Shown in pieces: positions 1 through 6,773 of a DNA stretch of 10,835 nucleotides (positions are counted from its first letter, which is position 1; each line of letters begins with the position of its first letter). The notes beneath the pieces are model-generated. The model was not told the origin of the DNA, did not search any database, and saw only the letters and a program-made list of their open reading frames with translations. The stretch is taken from contig JABMPI010000259.1 in assembly GCA_013203755.1 (NCBI GenBank), forward strand, positions 1 to 10,835, given 5' to 3'. Source of the DNA: Bacteroidota bacterium (GTDB lineage Bacteria > Bacteroidota > Bacteroidia > Bacteroidales > Prolixibacteraceae). Made by a program: the position numbers and the translations under genes.

Positions 1-17
1 ACTAGAAACTATGGAAA

Positions 18-701
18 TTAAAGATCCCCTCCTTTTTTTGTTTCAATTAAAACGACACCATTTGCGCCACGTGTCCCATAAATAGCCGCACTTCCATCTT
101 TTATAACATTAATGCTTTTTACCTGAATTGGAGGCAATGAATTTAAAATACTCCCATCCGAAGGAACCCCATCCACAACGATTAATGCAGCACTACTACT
201 ATTTATTGAATTGGTTCCTCTAATAATAATTTCGCTACCAACAACGCTTACACCAGCAAAACGACCTCTAATTAGTTCGAACATATTAGAATATTGTGAA
301 AAATCCACATCATTCTTATTTAAGCTTGCTACAGCATTTAGCTTTTCTCTGTCAGAAACATGCCCATATCCAATCGCATATTCCCGACTTTTCGCTCCCG
401 GTTTTAACCTGAGATTAATAGCAGCAAATTTTGTGTTACTTATAAGTTTTACTTTTTGATCATAGAAACCCATTGCTGAAACTTTCAACTTATCTTTATT
501 ATTACAACCCACCGAAAAATTTCCAAGTGTGTCGGAAAGTACAGTTTGGTCCGTACTAAGTACTTTTACTTTTGCTCCAATTAAAGGAATGCTGTCGAAA
601 GTCGTAATTATTCCATGTATTACTCTTTCCTGAGCTCTTATTTGGAATACAAAAAATAATGTAAATCCAACTAATAATAATTTAAATACATTGTTTTTCA
701 T
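18..701 (-). CDS. Plug-domain protein with carboxypeptidase-like regulatory domain, no beta barrel
   Basis: About 227 residues from the start at 701. The order is a signal peptide (MKNNVFKLLLVGFTLFFVFQ, then IRAQ), a carboxypeptidase-regulatory-like beta-sandwich (VIHGIITTFDSIPLIGAKVKV through the AMGFYDQ motif), then a TonB receptor plug domain (FELIRGRFAGVSVVGSEIII, ALIVVDGVP, INVIKDGSAAIYGTRGANGV, VLIETKKG). This is the N-terminal layout of SusC/RagA outer-membrane transporters, but the protein stops where the roughly 700-residue barrel should begin. A second in-frame stop follows two codons after the TAA. An upstream ATG at 734 is possible, but a start at 701 puts the signal peptide at the N terminus and leaves room for the promoter-like element near 745-778. 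It probably acts in the periplasm or at the outer membrane; its role without a barrel is unknown. Only 17 bases remain downstream, so a split barrel gene beyond the window cannot be excluded. Confidence 0.85.
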   Translation of the reverse strand: MKNNVFKLLLVGFTLFFVFQIRAQERVIHGIITTFDSIPLIGAKVKVLSTDQTVLSDTLGNFSVGCNNKDKLKVSAMGFYDQKVKLISNTKFAAINLRLKPGAKSREYAIGYGHVSDREKLNAVASLNKNDVDFSQYSNMFELIRGRFAGVSVVGSEIIIRGTNSINSSSAALIVVDGVPSDGSILNSLPPIQVKSINVIKDGSAAIYGTRGANGVVLIETKKGGDL

Positions 702-744
702 GATTCTTGGTTTTATTATTCGTGATACCGCCATTAAGACAATT

Positions 745-778
745 CAAAAGGTATTTACCCTTAAATAAGATTTTCAAA
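745..778 (-). promoter_or_regulatory. Putative Bacteroidota promoter for the plug-domain gene
   Basis: Read on the minus strand there is TTTG (775-778), a 21-base spacer, then TACCTTTTG (745-753). This resembles the -33 TTTG and -7 TAnnTTTG elements, with one extra base in the -7 box. Transcription would start near 738, about 37 bases before the ATG at 701 and too close to the alternative ATG at 734. This is a pattern match only. Confidence 0.4.
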
Positions 779-903
779 TTCTATTTCGATAATTATTTTT
801 GGATTAAACAAGAATTTAAAAAATCAGTTTTACGTAAGCACAAAAAACAAGCCATAAACTAAAAAAACCATCAATAAATTTAACTGGCTAAAAAAATTCG
901 ATT

Positions 904-1848
904 TCAATTTTCTTTTGTCGAAATTACACGTTTCACCCGGTAAGGTTTTTTTTGTTGCGATTCGAAATAAGTTCGCATTTGCAATTCAGCAATTATCCCA
1001 GTTGTTATAAATTGTATACCACCCATTACCATAAGTATACCAAGGAGTAAAAGTGGTTTTCCCCAAATATCGTTCCCCAATATTTTCAATACTAACATAT
1101 AGAAATTAATTAGTACGCCAATTCCTAATGTAACAATTCCAATAGTACCAAAAAAGTGCATCGGACGTTGTAAATATTTTTTAAAAAATACCATTAATAT
1201 TAAATCGCTCATTACCCGGGTTGTTCTACTTAAATTGTATTTTGAATTTCCAAATTCCCGAGACCTGTGGTTTACATCTACTTGTGTTATTTTCGTTGCT
1301 CCCTCAAGAGTAATCAAAGCAGGTATATACCGATGTAACTCCCCATATATATGAATGCTTTTAATTGTTTCGTTTGTGAAAATTTTGAGCGTACATCCCA
1401 AATCTTTCATATGAATTCCTGTAGATTTTCGAATCATATAATTGGCGATCTTTGAGGGAACTTTGCGTAAAAACATACCATCTTTTCTGTTTGCACGAAT
1501 ACCGGCTACCATATCCCACTCTTCCTCTTCCATCATTTTCAACATCATTGGAATATCTGCAGGATCATTCTGAAGGTCGCCATCAAGAAGTACAATAAAT
1601 TCACCTTCTGCTTGGTCTATTCCTGCCTGCAATGCAGAACTTTGCCCATAATTCCGTTTCAATTCAACCAAAATAAACCGTTCGTTGTTTATCTTTTTAA
1701 TCTCTTCCCTTGTACTGTCTGTTGAACCATCGTCAACAAAAATTGCCTCAAAATCGAATCCGTTTAGAGCTTCTGTTATTTGCACTGAAAGTGGCTTAAT
1801 ATTTTGTTCTTCGTTCCAAACACAAATAACCAACGATAGTTTTTTCAT
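904..1848 (-). CDS. Family 2 glycosyltransferase, DPM1/GtrB/ArnC-like, membrane anchored
   Basis: 314 residues, the usual length for polyprenyl-phosphate glycosyltransferases. The N-terminal GT-A domain (about 1-210) begins SLVICVWNEEQNI and carries VDDGSTDST (DD at 39-40) and the metal-binding DGDLQNDP (DGD at 89-91). The conserved GELHRYIP (169-176) and the R-x-x-x-G-x-SKY stretch (195-204) are present. Two hydrophobic membrane segments follow at about 232-256 and 264-288, with a basic cytoplasmic tail. Family members transfer a sugar from a nucleotide donor to undecaprenyl or dolichyl phosphate at the inner leaflet of the membrane, feeding cell-surface glycan or lipid A modification. The sugar cannot be read from sequence, and no neighbouring sugar-pathway genes help, so I give no gene symbol. 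It appears to be a single-gene unit with its own promoter. No Shine-Dalgarno is seen. Confidence 0.93.
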   Translation of the reverse strand: MKKLSLVICVWNEEQNIKPLSVQITEALNGFDFEAIFVDDGSTDSTREEIKKINNERFILVELKRNYGQSSALQAGIDQAEGEFIVLLDGDLQNDPADIPMMLKMMEEEEWDMVAGIRANRKDGMFLRKVPSKIANYMIRKSTGIHMKDLGCTLKIFTNETIKSIHIYGELHRYIPALITLEGATKITQVDVNHRSREFGNSKYNLSRTTRVMSDLILMVFFKKYLQRPMHFFGTIGIVTLGIGVLINFYMLVLKILGNDIWGKPLLLLGILMVMGGIQFITTGIIAELQMRTYFESQQKKPYRVKRVISTKEN

Positions 1849-1892
1849 TTTTTGAAATTATAATTTCTGAATTGACATTTAACTGAACTATG

Positions 1893-1922
1893 CAAATTTA
1901 CACAAAACCCTATTAATACAAC
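1893..1922 (-). promoter_or_regulatory. Putative promoter for the glycosyltransferase gene
   Basis: On the minus strand TAAATTTG (1893-1900) is a perfect match to the Bacteroidota -7 consensus TAnnTTTG. A GTTG (1919-1922) lies 18 bases upstream as a possible -33 element, immediately after the stop of the preceding gene. Transcription would start near 1887, about 40 bases before the ATG at 1848. Confidence 0.45.
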
Positions 1923-1924
1923 TA

Positions 1925-2419
1925 CTACAACAGTGCATTCAATTTCCAGATAAATGAAAATTTAATAGTTTTATACTCCCTATCCCGCACACCATGCAGA
2001 TATTGAAATCTTATGGCTCTCTTATTGAAATCTTTACGTAATTCAAAATTCTGCTGCATTGGTTTATCTCGTTGCTTTTTATAACCCGAATAGCCCGACA
2101 ATGAAGTTGAAAACAACCAATTATTTTTTTCGAAGTCAGCACCAACTGCATACATCAATGCATCATTTTGTAGATTTAATTCATCATTAGTTTGCCAGCT
2201 ATAAAATCCAACTAATCCAAAAGGTCGGAATATTCCTGATTCTTTATTCCCAAAATCTTTAGAGAAACTAAAATCGAAAAAATATCCTGGACTATCAGTA
2301 TATCTGGCTCCTTCAAATTGATTTCCTGAAGCAGTTTTTGCTGTAAAACGAAATAATGTATTTGGAAATTTACGATCTTTAAAAATCTGAATAAGCGTGC
2401 TAAAATAAAAATCACCCAT
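1925..2419 (-). CDS. C-terminal fragment of the frameshifted exported protein
   Basis: 164 codons from the first ATG, but the frame is open and coding-like up to about 2509. The content is beta-rich (GARYTDSPGYFFDFSFSKDF, FRPFGLVGFYSW) and ends with an aromatic strand, FSFIWKLNALL. It has no signal sequence of its own, so if translated alone from 2419 it would not be exported. That is a further reason to treat it as the remainder of the upstream frame. Confidence 0.55.
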   Translation of the reverse strand: MGDFYFSTLIQIFKDRKFPNTLFRFTAKTASGNQFEGARYTDSPGYFFDFSFSKDFGNKESGIFRPFGLVGFYSWQTNDELNLQNDALMYAVGADFEKNNWLFSTSLSGYSGYKKQRDKPMQQNFELRKDFNKRAIRFQYLHGVRDREYKTIKFSFIWKLNALL

Positions 2420-2439
2420 TGCATATCCCCGTCCATCTT

Positions 2440-2829
2440 CTATCCGTGCAAATCGCTCATTTCTATTTTCTTCTGAAAAAGAGAAATGCTCGAATAAAAC
2501 ACATACATTTCAACTGCTATTTTATTGTTTGCAAAAGGAATATAACAACGGCCAGAAATATCCTGCGTAGGATCTTGTGGGTGAAAGTGATTAGATGCAG
2601 TTAACTCAAATTCAGTATTACCTTCCAGAAAACCTCGTTTTACATCTGGAACAGGTAAGGCATTTGGCCCCAAATACCCAGGCGAAATTATAATCCAATT
2701 GCGCCAGCCAGGGTCACCTGTTTCCCAACCATGCAACTCATTCCACCAAGTATAATCGGCATCAGGATCTTGTCCGCTAACAAAAAAAAATGAAGAGTTA
2801 AGAAGAAAAAGTAAAAGAAGCTTTTTCAT
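2440..2829 (-). CDS. N-terminal fragment of the frameshifted exported protein
   Basis: 129 codons. The signal peptide is MKKLLLLFLLNSSFFFVSGQ followed by DPDADYTWWNELHGWETGDP and a GWRNWIIISPGYLGPNALPV segment. About the last 22 residues before the stop are probably out of frame, because the expected continuation lies in the neighbouring frame. The codons for FFF in the signal peptide form a run of nine Ts. The start at 2829 is supported by the signal peptide; no Shine-Dalgarno is seen. Confidence 0.6.
   Translation of the reverse strand: MKKLLLLFLLNSSFFFVSGQDPDADYTWWNELHGWETGDPGWRNWIIISPGYLGPNALPVPDVKRGFLEGNTEFELTASNHFHPQDPTQDISGRCYIPFANNKIAVEMYVFYSSISLFQKKIEMSDLHG
2782..2790. repeat. A9/T9 homopolymer inside the signal-peptide codons
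   Basis: Nine As on the plus strand (nine Ts in the coding sense) encode the FFF of the signal peptide of the frameshifted exported protein. Tracts of this length can gain or lose a base, so it could act as an on/off switch or as an error hotspot. Here the tract itself is in frame. Confidence 0.5.
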
Positions 2830-2830
2830 T

Positions 2831-2844
2831 TTGATTGATTGATT
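2831..2844. repeat. Short tandem tetranucleotide repeat (3.5 x TTGA) at a start codon
   Basis: TTGATTGATTGATT lies immediately upstream of the ATG at 2829; in the gene's sense it reads as AATC units. It occupies the usual ribosome-binding region. The copy number is low, so slippage is possible but not shown. Confidence 0.4.
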
Positions 2845-2853
2845 CCCTCAAAT

Positions 2854-2893
2854 ATTCAAAAGCCCTTTAGGTAAATCTAAAGGGCTTTTGAAT
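2854..2893 (-). terminator. Strong hairpin after the C1 protease gene
   Basis: This is a perfect 17-bp inverted repeat: arms 2854-2870 and 2877-2893, six-base loop 2871-2876, core AAAGCCCTTTAG. Its outer base overlaps the protease stop codon (2893-2895). The flank read on the minus strand is only moderately U-rich, so it may be a terminator, an mRNA-stabilising 3' hairpin, or both. The start of the next gene lies 24 bases downstream. Confidence 0.65.
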
Positions 2894-4104
2894 TATAATT
2901 CAAGCTTTTCCCTAATATTTTGAGGAATTGCATCTTTGTGCACCATTATGCAAGTAGTTTTATAATTTACATAGGGTTTCGAAGCATAAAAATATCCTTT
3001 GTATTTATTGTAATCGCCCCATGAATTTTTTACCTTATAAAATATTTTTCCTTCCTGGTCTTTCGCCCTTCCAATAATATGCATACCATGATCGTCGGTT
3101 GTTGTATAATTATCGAAGGCCACTTGACGCATTTCCTGAGTTACTATTACTTCCGTAGTAGGTTTTTCTAATTTATACAATTCTTTTTCTTTTTCTTTTT
3201 CTGATAGAGTTTCCCAACGGGTAATTTCCGCATTACTCATATCTTCGATAGCAACAGAAGGCATAACTGCCACTCCTTTATTACTTGACGCAAACCCTTT
3301 TTCACTAACATCCGCAGCCCATGCAACGGTAAACCCATTATTTAAGGAATATTCAATAATCTCTTCCAATTCGTTAACCGGTACATTATAAACTTGATCC
3401 CATGACCAATTATCAGGCACCTCTAAAATAAATTTTGTGTAAAATGGATGATGCGTGTAAGACGATATTTCAACATAATCATCCATGTTTAGTCCAACGT
3501 ACTCTGATGCAAAACTTTGAGGAGTATAATTTTTCCCTTCGTATTGAAACTTTTGAGGAACTTCACCTAAATAAGAGTTTAACGTTCCTTCAATAGCCTC
3601 GAGCCAAACTGTACTTAACTTTCTGCTTTTATTTTCAACAACAGCATCTACATGTTGCTTCAACACACGATCCATTTCTCCATGAACATGTTTCTCTTCT
3701 CCATAATTTAAACCATCAAAAACTGTTTCAGGAACAATTCCAAATTTTTTTATCATATTAGTTACATCGTGAAAAGCGCCACCTGCAGAAAAGTTAAGGT
3801 TTCCATGAACCCTAACATCCTTTTGAGCTTTTTCTGAATAGGAATTCCAAACAATAAACATTTCAGAAAGGTCAACCTCAGGTTTTCCTAATCGTAACAT
3901 TTCCGACTCTAAAAAAGACAACCCTGAAAACGACCAACATGTACCAGAACGATTTTGATCTTTTACCGAAGTCGTCGGCAAAATAATTTCATCTTCAAAC
4001 ACATAACCTTCAGGAGTTTTATCCTTTTTATCATTGTTTTCTGCAAAGGCAATGTTTGCTACAAAAACCAATGTTAATATTGATAGTAAAATACGCAATT
4101 TCAT
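2893..4104 (-). CDS. Exported C1 family peptidase, bleomycin hydrolase/aminopeptidase C type
   Basis: 403 residues. A signal peptide (MKLRILLSILTLVFVANIAF, then AE) is followed by a papain-fold protease of the PepC/bleomycin hydrolase branch. Catalytic residues are visible: oxyanion Gln50 and nucleophile Cys56 in KDQNRSGTCWSFS, His339 in DDHGMHIIG, and Asn360 in VKNSWG. The region DLSEMFIVWNSYSEKA after the Cys is typical of this branch. The length and the C-terminal end (DAIPQNIREKLEL) fit PepC proteins, which form hexamers and trim peptides from the N terminus. Classical PepC and bleomycin hydrolase are cytosolic, whereas this copy carries an export signal and so should work in the periplasm or outside the cell. 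A lysine/glutamate-rich insert (about 300-314, EKEKEKE) is encoded by a short A-rich hexamer repeat. Transcription probably starts in the 265-base gap upstream; I could not fix a promoter. Confidence 0.9.
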   Translation of the reverse strand: MKLRILLSILTLVFVANIAFAENNDKKDKTPEGYVFEDEIILPTTSVKDQNRSGTCWSFSGLSFLESEMLRLGKPEVDLSEMFIVWNSYSEKAQKDVRVHGNLNFSAGGAFHDVTNMIKKFGIVPETVFDGLNYGEEKHVHGEMDRVLKQHVDAVVENKSRKLSTVWLEAIEGTLNSYLGEVPQKFQYEGKNYTPQSFASEYVGLNMDDYVEISSYTHHPFYTKFILEVPDNWSWDQVYNVPVNELEEIIEYSLNNGFTVAWAADVSEKGFASSNKGVAVMPSVAIEDMSNAEITRWETLSEKEKEKELYKLEKPTTEVIVTQEMRQVAFDNYTTTDDHGMHIIGRAKDQEGKIFYKVKNSWGDYNKYKGYFYASKPYVNYKTTCIMVHKDAIPQNIREKLEL

Positions 4105-4316
4105 TATTAATTATCTTTTAAAAATTCCAATAAATCGAATTGCGTAAAAATAATAAATTTATTTATCTTTTTTTGAAGAAGGGAGACATAACAATAATAG
4201 GTTTATAGAATTCTTACTAATGGGTACTGTTTACAAAGCACACAAGATATTAAATGATTATTAATCATTCATTTGATACATACACCGCAATATATTATTG
4301 TACCTCACATTTAGAC

Positions 4317-4347
4317 AAAAAAAAGCTACTTATCAAATTAAGTAGCT
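4317..4347 (-). terminator. Intrinsic terminator of the OmpA-family gene
   Basis: A perfect 9-bp stem (AGCTACTTA at 4324-4332, TAAGTAGCT at 4339-4347) with a six-base loop is followed, on the minus strand, by a run of eight Ts (4317-4324). It starts 22 bases after the stop codon of the OmpA-family gene and is oriented to end its transcript. Confidence 0.88.
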
Positions 4348-4369
4348 CTCTTTCTCTAATCCTTTTGTA

Positions 4370-5917
4370 TTACATTTCCAAAATTTTAAACTCTGTCCTT
4401 CTATTTGCTTGGTGTTCCTCATCAGAACATTCAACACCGTCATCACATTTATTTACCAATTTACTCTCTCCATAACCTTTCGCAATAATTCTATCTTTTT
4501 GAATACCACTTTTAATTATATATGCTACGGCCGAGTCTGATCTTTTCTGGCTAAGTAACTCATTATAAGAATCACTACCTCTGCTATCAGTATGAGAACT
4601 TAGTTCAGTTTTCATCTTAGGATAATCATTCATTAACTTAACCAATTTATTTAATTCAATTTCTGACTCTGATAATATATCCCATTTATCAAAATCATAA
4701 AAAATATTTTCGAGATTAATAACCAAATCCTTTTCTATTTTATCAACTAAAATTGTCTCTTTTATTGTTCCAAATGGTTTTCCAATTGTAGTAATTTTTT
4801 TAGAAGCGCTCATGTAACCATAAATTTCAGTGGTGGCTACATAGTTAGAATTTTTCTGCAATGCTCGTTTGATAACTGATTCTGCCAAAACTCCTTCAAC
4901 ATTATCATCAAATTTCACTCCTATATTAGGAACGGGCTCCATCGTTTTTTTATCCAATACTGTCAACTCCAAATCGTATCTACCAATAAACTCTACCTTA
5001 TAAATATCATCTTCCCGAATTTCACTTGAAGTTCCAGCTCTTCCCGAGGTTAAATAACCAACCTCCTCATTTTCATGAATAACTAAACCAAAATCATCGG
5101 CATCGCTATTTAATTCATCCATTCTTTGTGGTTCAGAAAAACTTCCATTAGAAAGACAAGAATAGTACAAATCCAAATCATCTTTCCCACTTTCTCTTCC
5201 GTTTGATGCAAATATCAACACATCATTTTTAAACAAATATGGAAACATTTCATCCTTATCAGTATTTATTTTACTGCCAAGATTCTCCATTTCTCCCCAT
5301 TTCCCATTTTTCCGAATAGACATATAAATATCAATTTTTCCTTTTCCTAAATTTGGAATATTAGATACAAAAAACAATGTATCTCCTGAACTCGAGATTG
5401 CGGGATGACCAACTGAATATGTTGGGTTATTGAATGGTAGCTCTTCAACAAGCTGCCAGTTCCCATTTACCTCTTTTACTACAATAACTTTCAACCGAAT
5501 GTCGGACTTTCGATAAACCTTATTTTTAATGTCTGGGTTATCAAAATTGCTTAACGTTACAAAAAGTTCCTTTGTTTTTGCACAATACGAGACCGGTCCA
5601 GCATGGTAACCTTTGCTTAATTCTTCCAACTCAACAGTAGAATTACCTTCAATATTCCCATTTTTATCAATCTTAGATTGAAACAAATTATAAAATATAT
5701 TCTTTTTAGTTCCTTTCGATAATTTTTCAATTTCATCACTGGTATAAGCAGAAAACCAAAGTTCTCCATTTACAAACGCTGGCCCGAAATCGCTGTGAGA
5801 AGTATTTAATTTAGTTTCATCAATCTTAATTTCAACTCCTTCTAAGAAGTTACAATTATTTTGCGCCATAAGAATTATTGGAAGTACTCCCAACAATAAT
5901 AAACATAACTTTTTCAT
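4370..5917 (-). CDS. OmpA-family protein with PD40-like beta-propeller
   Basis: 515 residues. A signal peptide (MKKLCLLLLGVLPIILMAQ) is followed by a region of PD40/TolB-like blades (about 40-310; for example VGHPAISSSGDTLFFVSN, EMFPYLFKNDVLIFASNG, DDFGLVIHENEEVGYLTSGR, each followed by a D-[IL]-Y stretch). Next comes a carboxypeptidase-like or linker beta domain (about 315-400). Last is a C-terminal OmpA peptidoglycan-binding domain (about 403-515: IFYDFDKWDI, HTDSRGSDSYNELLSQKRSD, NRRTEF). Asp444 and Arg459 match the diaminopimelate-binding pair of OmpA. A Cys-containing insert (C491, C497) precedes NRRTEF, as is common in Bacteroidota. It likely anchors to peptidoglycan in the periplasm or outer membrane. 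Proteins of this layout often pair with PorP/SprF genes or resemble T9SS PorE, but it lacks visible TPRs and no PorP neighbour is present, so a T9SS role is not supported. Confidence 0.92.
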   Translation of the reverse strand: MKKLCLLLLGVLPIILMAQNNCNFLEGVEIKIDETKLNTSHSDFGPAFVNGELWFSAYTSDEIEKLSKGTKKNIFYNLFQSKIDKNGNIEGNSTVELEELSKGYHAGPVSYCAKTKELFVTLSNFDNPDIKNKVYRKSDIRLKVIVVKEVNGNWQLVEELPFNNPTYSVGHPAISSSGDTLFFVSNIPNLGKGKIDIYMSIRKNGKWGEMENLGSKINTDKDEMFPYLFKNDVLIFASNGRESGKDDLDLYYSCLSNGSFSEPQRMDELNSDADDFGLVIHENEEVGYLTSGRAGTSSEIREDDIYKVEFIGRYDLELTVLDKKTMEPVPNIGVKFDDNVEGVLAESVIKRALQKNSNYVATTEIYGYMSASKKITTIGKPFGTIKETILVDKIEKDLVINLENIFYDFDKWDILSESEIELNKLVKLMNDYPKMKTELSSHTDSRGSDSYNELLSQKRSDSAVAYIIKSGIQKDRIIAKGYGESKLVNKCDDGVECSDEEHQANRRTEFKILEM

Positions 5918-5930
5918 AATTATCTAATTT

Positions 5931-6194
5931 TTAGGATAGAAAACACTTAATCATATTTAATTCATTTAAACCAGCAGACTTAAAAACAGACGCAGGTTTT
6001 GTGCTCGATGGAAAAATGGGATAATCAACTTCTCTTACTATAATAGGTTGACCAAGTTCATTTAATTCCATAATAGATTTATCTTTCAAATAATATATCT
6101 TTTCCTTACCACCAGCAACATAACGGATCATAAATAGGCGATTGAAACTTACATGAAGTTTTAAAGTTTTTTTACTGGAAGTAGAGTATCTCAT
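5931..6194 (-). CDS. Small hypothetical protein upstream of the OmpA-family gene
   Basis: 87 codons, ending 13 bases before the OmpA-family start and in the same direction, so the two may be co-transcribed. I do not recognise it. It has no signal peptide or membrane segment. The middle part (FMIRYVAGGKEKIYYLKDKS, then IMELNELGQPIIVREVDYP) has a plausible protein composition with alternating beta-like pattern. The N terminus is basic and serine-rich, and the actual start could be the internal Met of FMIRY. It could equally be a decayed fragment of a longer gene, since the C terminus (NMIKCFLS) is abrupt. Confidence 0.45.
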   Translation of the reverse strand: MRYSTSSKKTLKLHVSFNRLFMIRYVAGGKEKIYYLKDKSIMELNELGQPIIVREVDYPIFPSSTKPASVFKSAGLNELNMIKCFLS

Positions 6195-6773
6195 TTGTTA
6201 GTCTTTTAAAGTACACTGTAAACATCCTTAGTATCAAGGTCGCGAATACAATCATACACCCATACCAAATTTGGCACTTGCCTAATATATAATCTAACTA
6301 CAATGGATGAAATTTTTGGAAAGTTTCTCACGAACCCTTATTTTCTACCTTCCTTAAATTTCGGAATCAATAATTATAGTTATGCAAATTATAGCATAAT
6401 TACATAAAATCCAAATTTACTCTTATGGTAGTTGCGTCCATCATAATATTAAACTTTGTATTAAGCGTTCGTGCGCACTTTACCAATTCATGTGCCTAAG
6501 AACTTAAAACACTGGAACTGAATGTCTTGAATTAATTGTTTATCAGCACAATATGTTTCATTATGGGACAAATCTCCCAGTGTCGTACAATAAAAATATT
6601 TATGTATTTTGCTTTTGGGAAATGATTGATATTGACTAAATTTCAATATAACTCTCCTTTTTTTTTTGTATTCTAATTTATTACAAAAAACTTCAGTAAA
6701 AGCAAATAAAGAATGACAATGCCCCCACATTTTCAACAAATCAACAAATTTTTACCATTATTTTAGAAAAAAA
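6195..6773. other. 579-base gap without a convincing gene
   Basis: AT-rich and non-coding in appearance. It holds a 10-bp palindrome CCAAATTTGG (6265-6274), an inverted repeat TTATGC/GCATAA (6380-6385 and 6394-6399) interleaved with a direct repeat AATTATAG (6372-6379 and 6387-6394), and a T10 run (6658-6667). A 34-codon plus-strand ORF (6303-6407) and an 83-codon minus-strand ORF (6488-6739, Cys- and aromatic-rich) are present. Neither looks like a known protein. No terminator or strong promoter was recognised. It may be the remains of a lost gene. Confidence 0.5.

Larger units (their letters stand above)
1925..2829 (-). pseudogene. Frameshifted exported or outer-membrane protein of unknown function
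   Basis: Two adjacent open frames read as one protein of about 300 residues interrupted by a single frameshift. The first frame (from 2829) has a signal peptide and ends at a TAG at 2440. The second frame is open from just after a TGA at 2510-2512 down to 1925. It encodes a smooth continuation before its first ATG at 2419 (FSFSEENRNERFARIEDGRG, then YA), so the ATG is internal. Switching from the first frame to the second needs one missing base (or two extra), somewhere between about 2512 and 2485. I do not recognise a named family. It is rich in aromatic residues and alternating hydrophobic strands (PGYFFDFSFSKDFG, IRFQYLHG, IKFSFIWKL), which suggests a small outer-membrane barrel or surface beta protein. 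The break may be a true mutation or a sequencing or assembly error. Confidence 0.75.

Noticed and set aside
850..889. Terminator after the glycosyltransferase gene (AGCCA/TGGCT arms before a T-rich stretch on the minus strand)
   Set aside because: Only a 5-bp stem with a loop of about 30 bases; too weak to list as a feature.
2440..2520. Programmed -1 ribosomal frameshift joining the two halves of the exported protein
   Set aside because: No X-XXY-YYZ slippery heptamer in the correct frame and no obvious stimulatory hairpin in the overlap. A mutation or sequence error is simpler.
3183..3202. Hexanucleotide repeat in the protease gene as a phase-variation site
   Set aside because: The repeat unit is six bases, so length changes keep the frame; it only extends a Lys/Glu stretch.
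4370..5917. Type IX secretion component (PorE-like)
   Set aside because: PD40 and OmpA domains are present, but no TPR region is visible and no PorP/SprF or other T9SS gene is nearby; generic OmpA-family naming is safer.
6303..6407. 34-codon plus-strand ORF
   Set aside because: Short, isolated, no recognised family and within the length expected by chance.
6488..6739. 83-codon minus-strand ORF as a real gene
   Set aside because: Odd composition (many Cys, Phe and Lys), no recognisable domain, no promoter-like element, and it lies in AT-rich non-coding-looking sequence.
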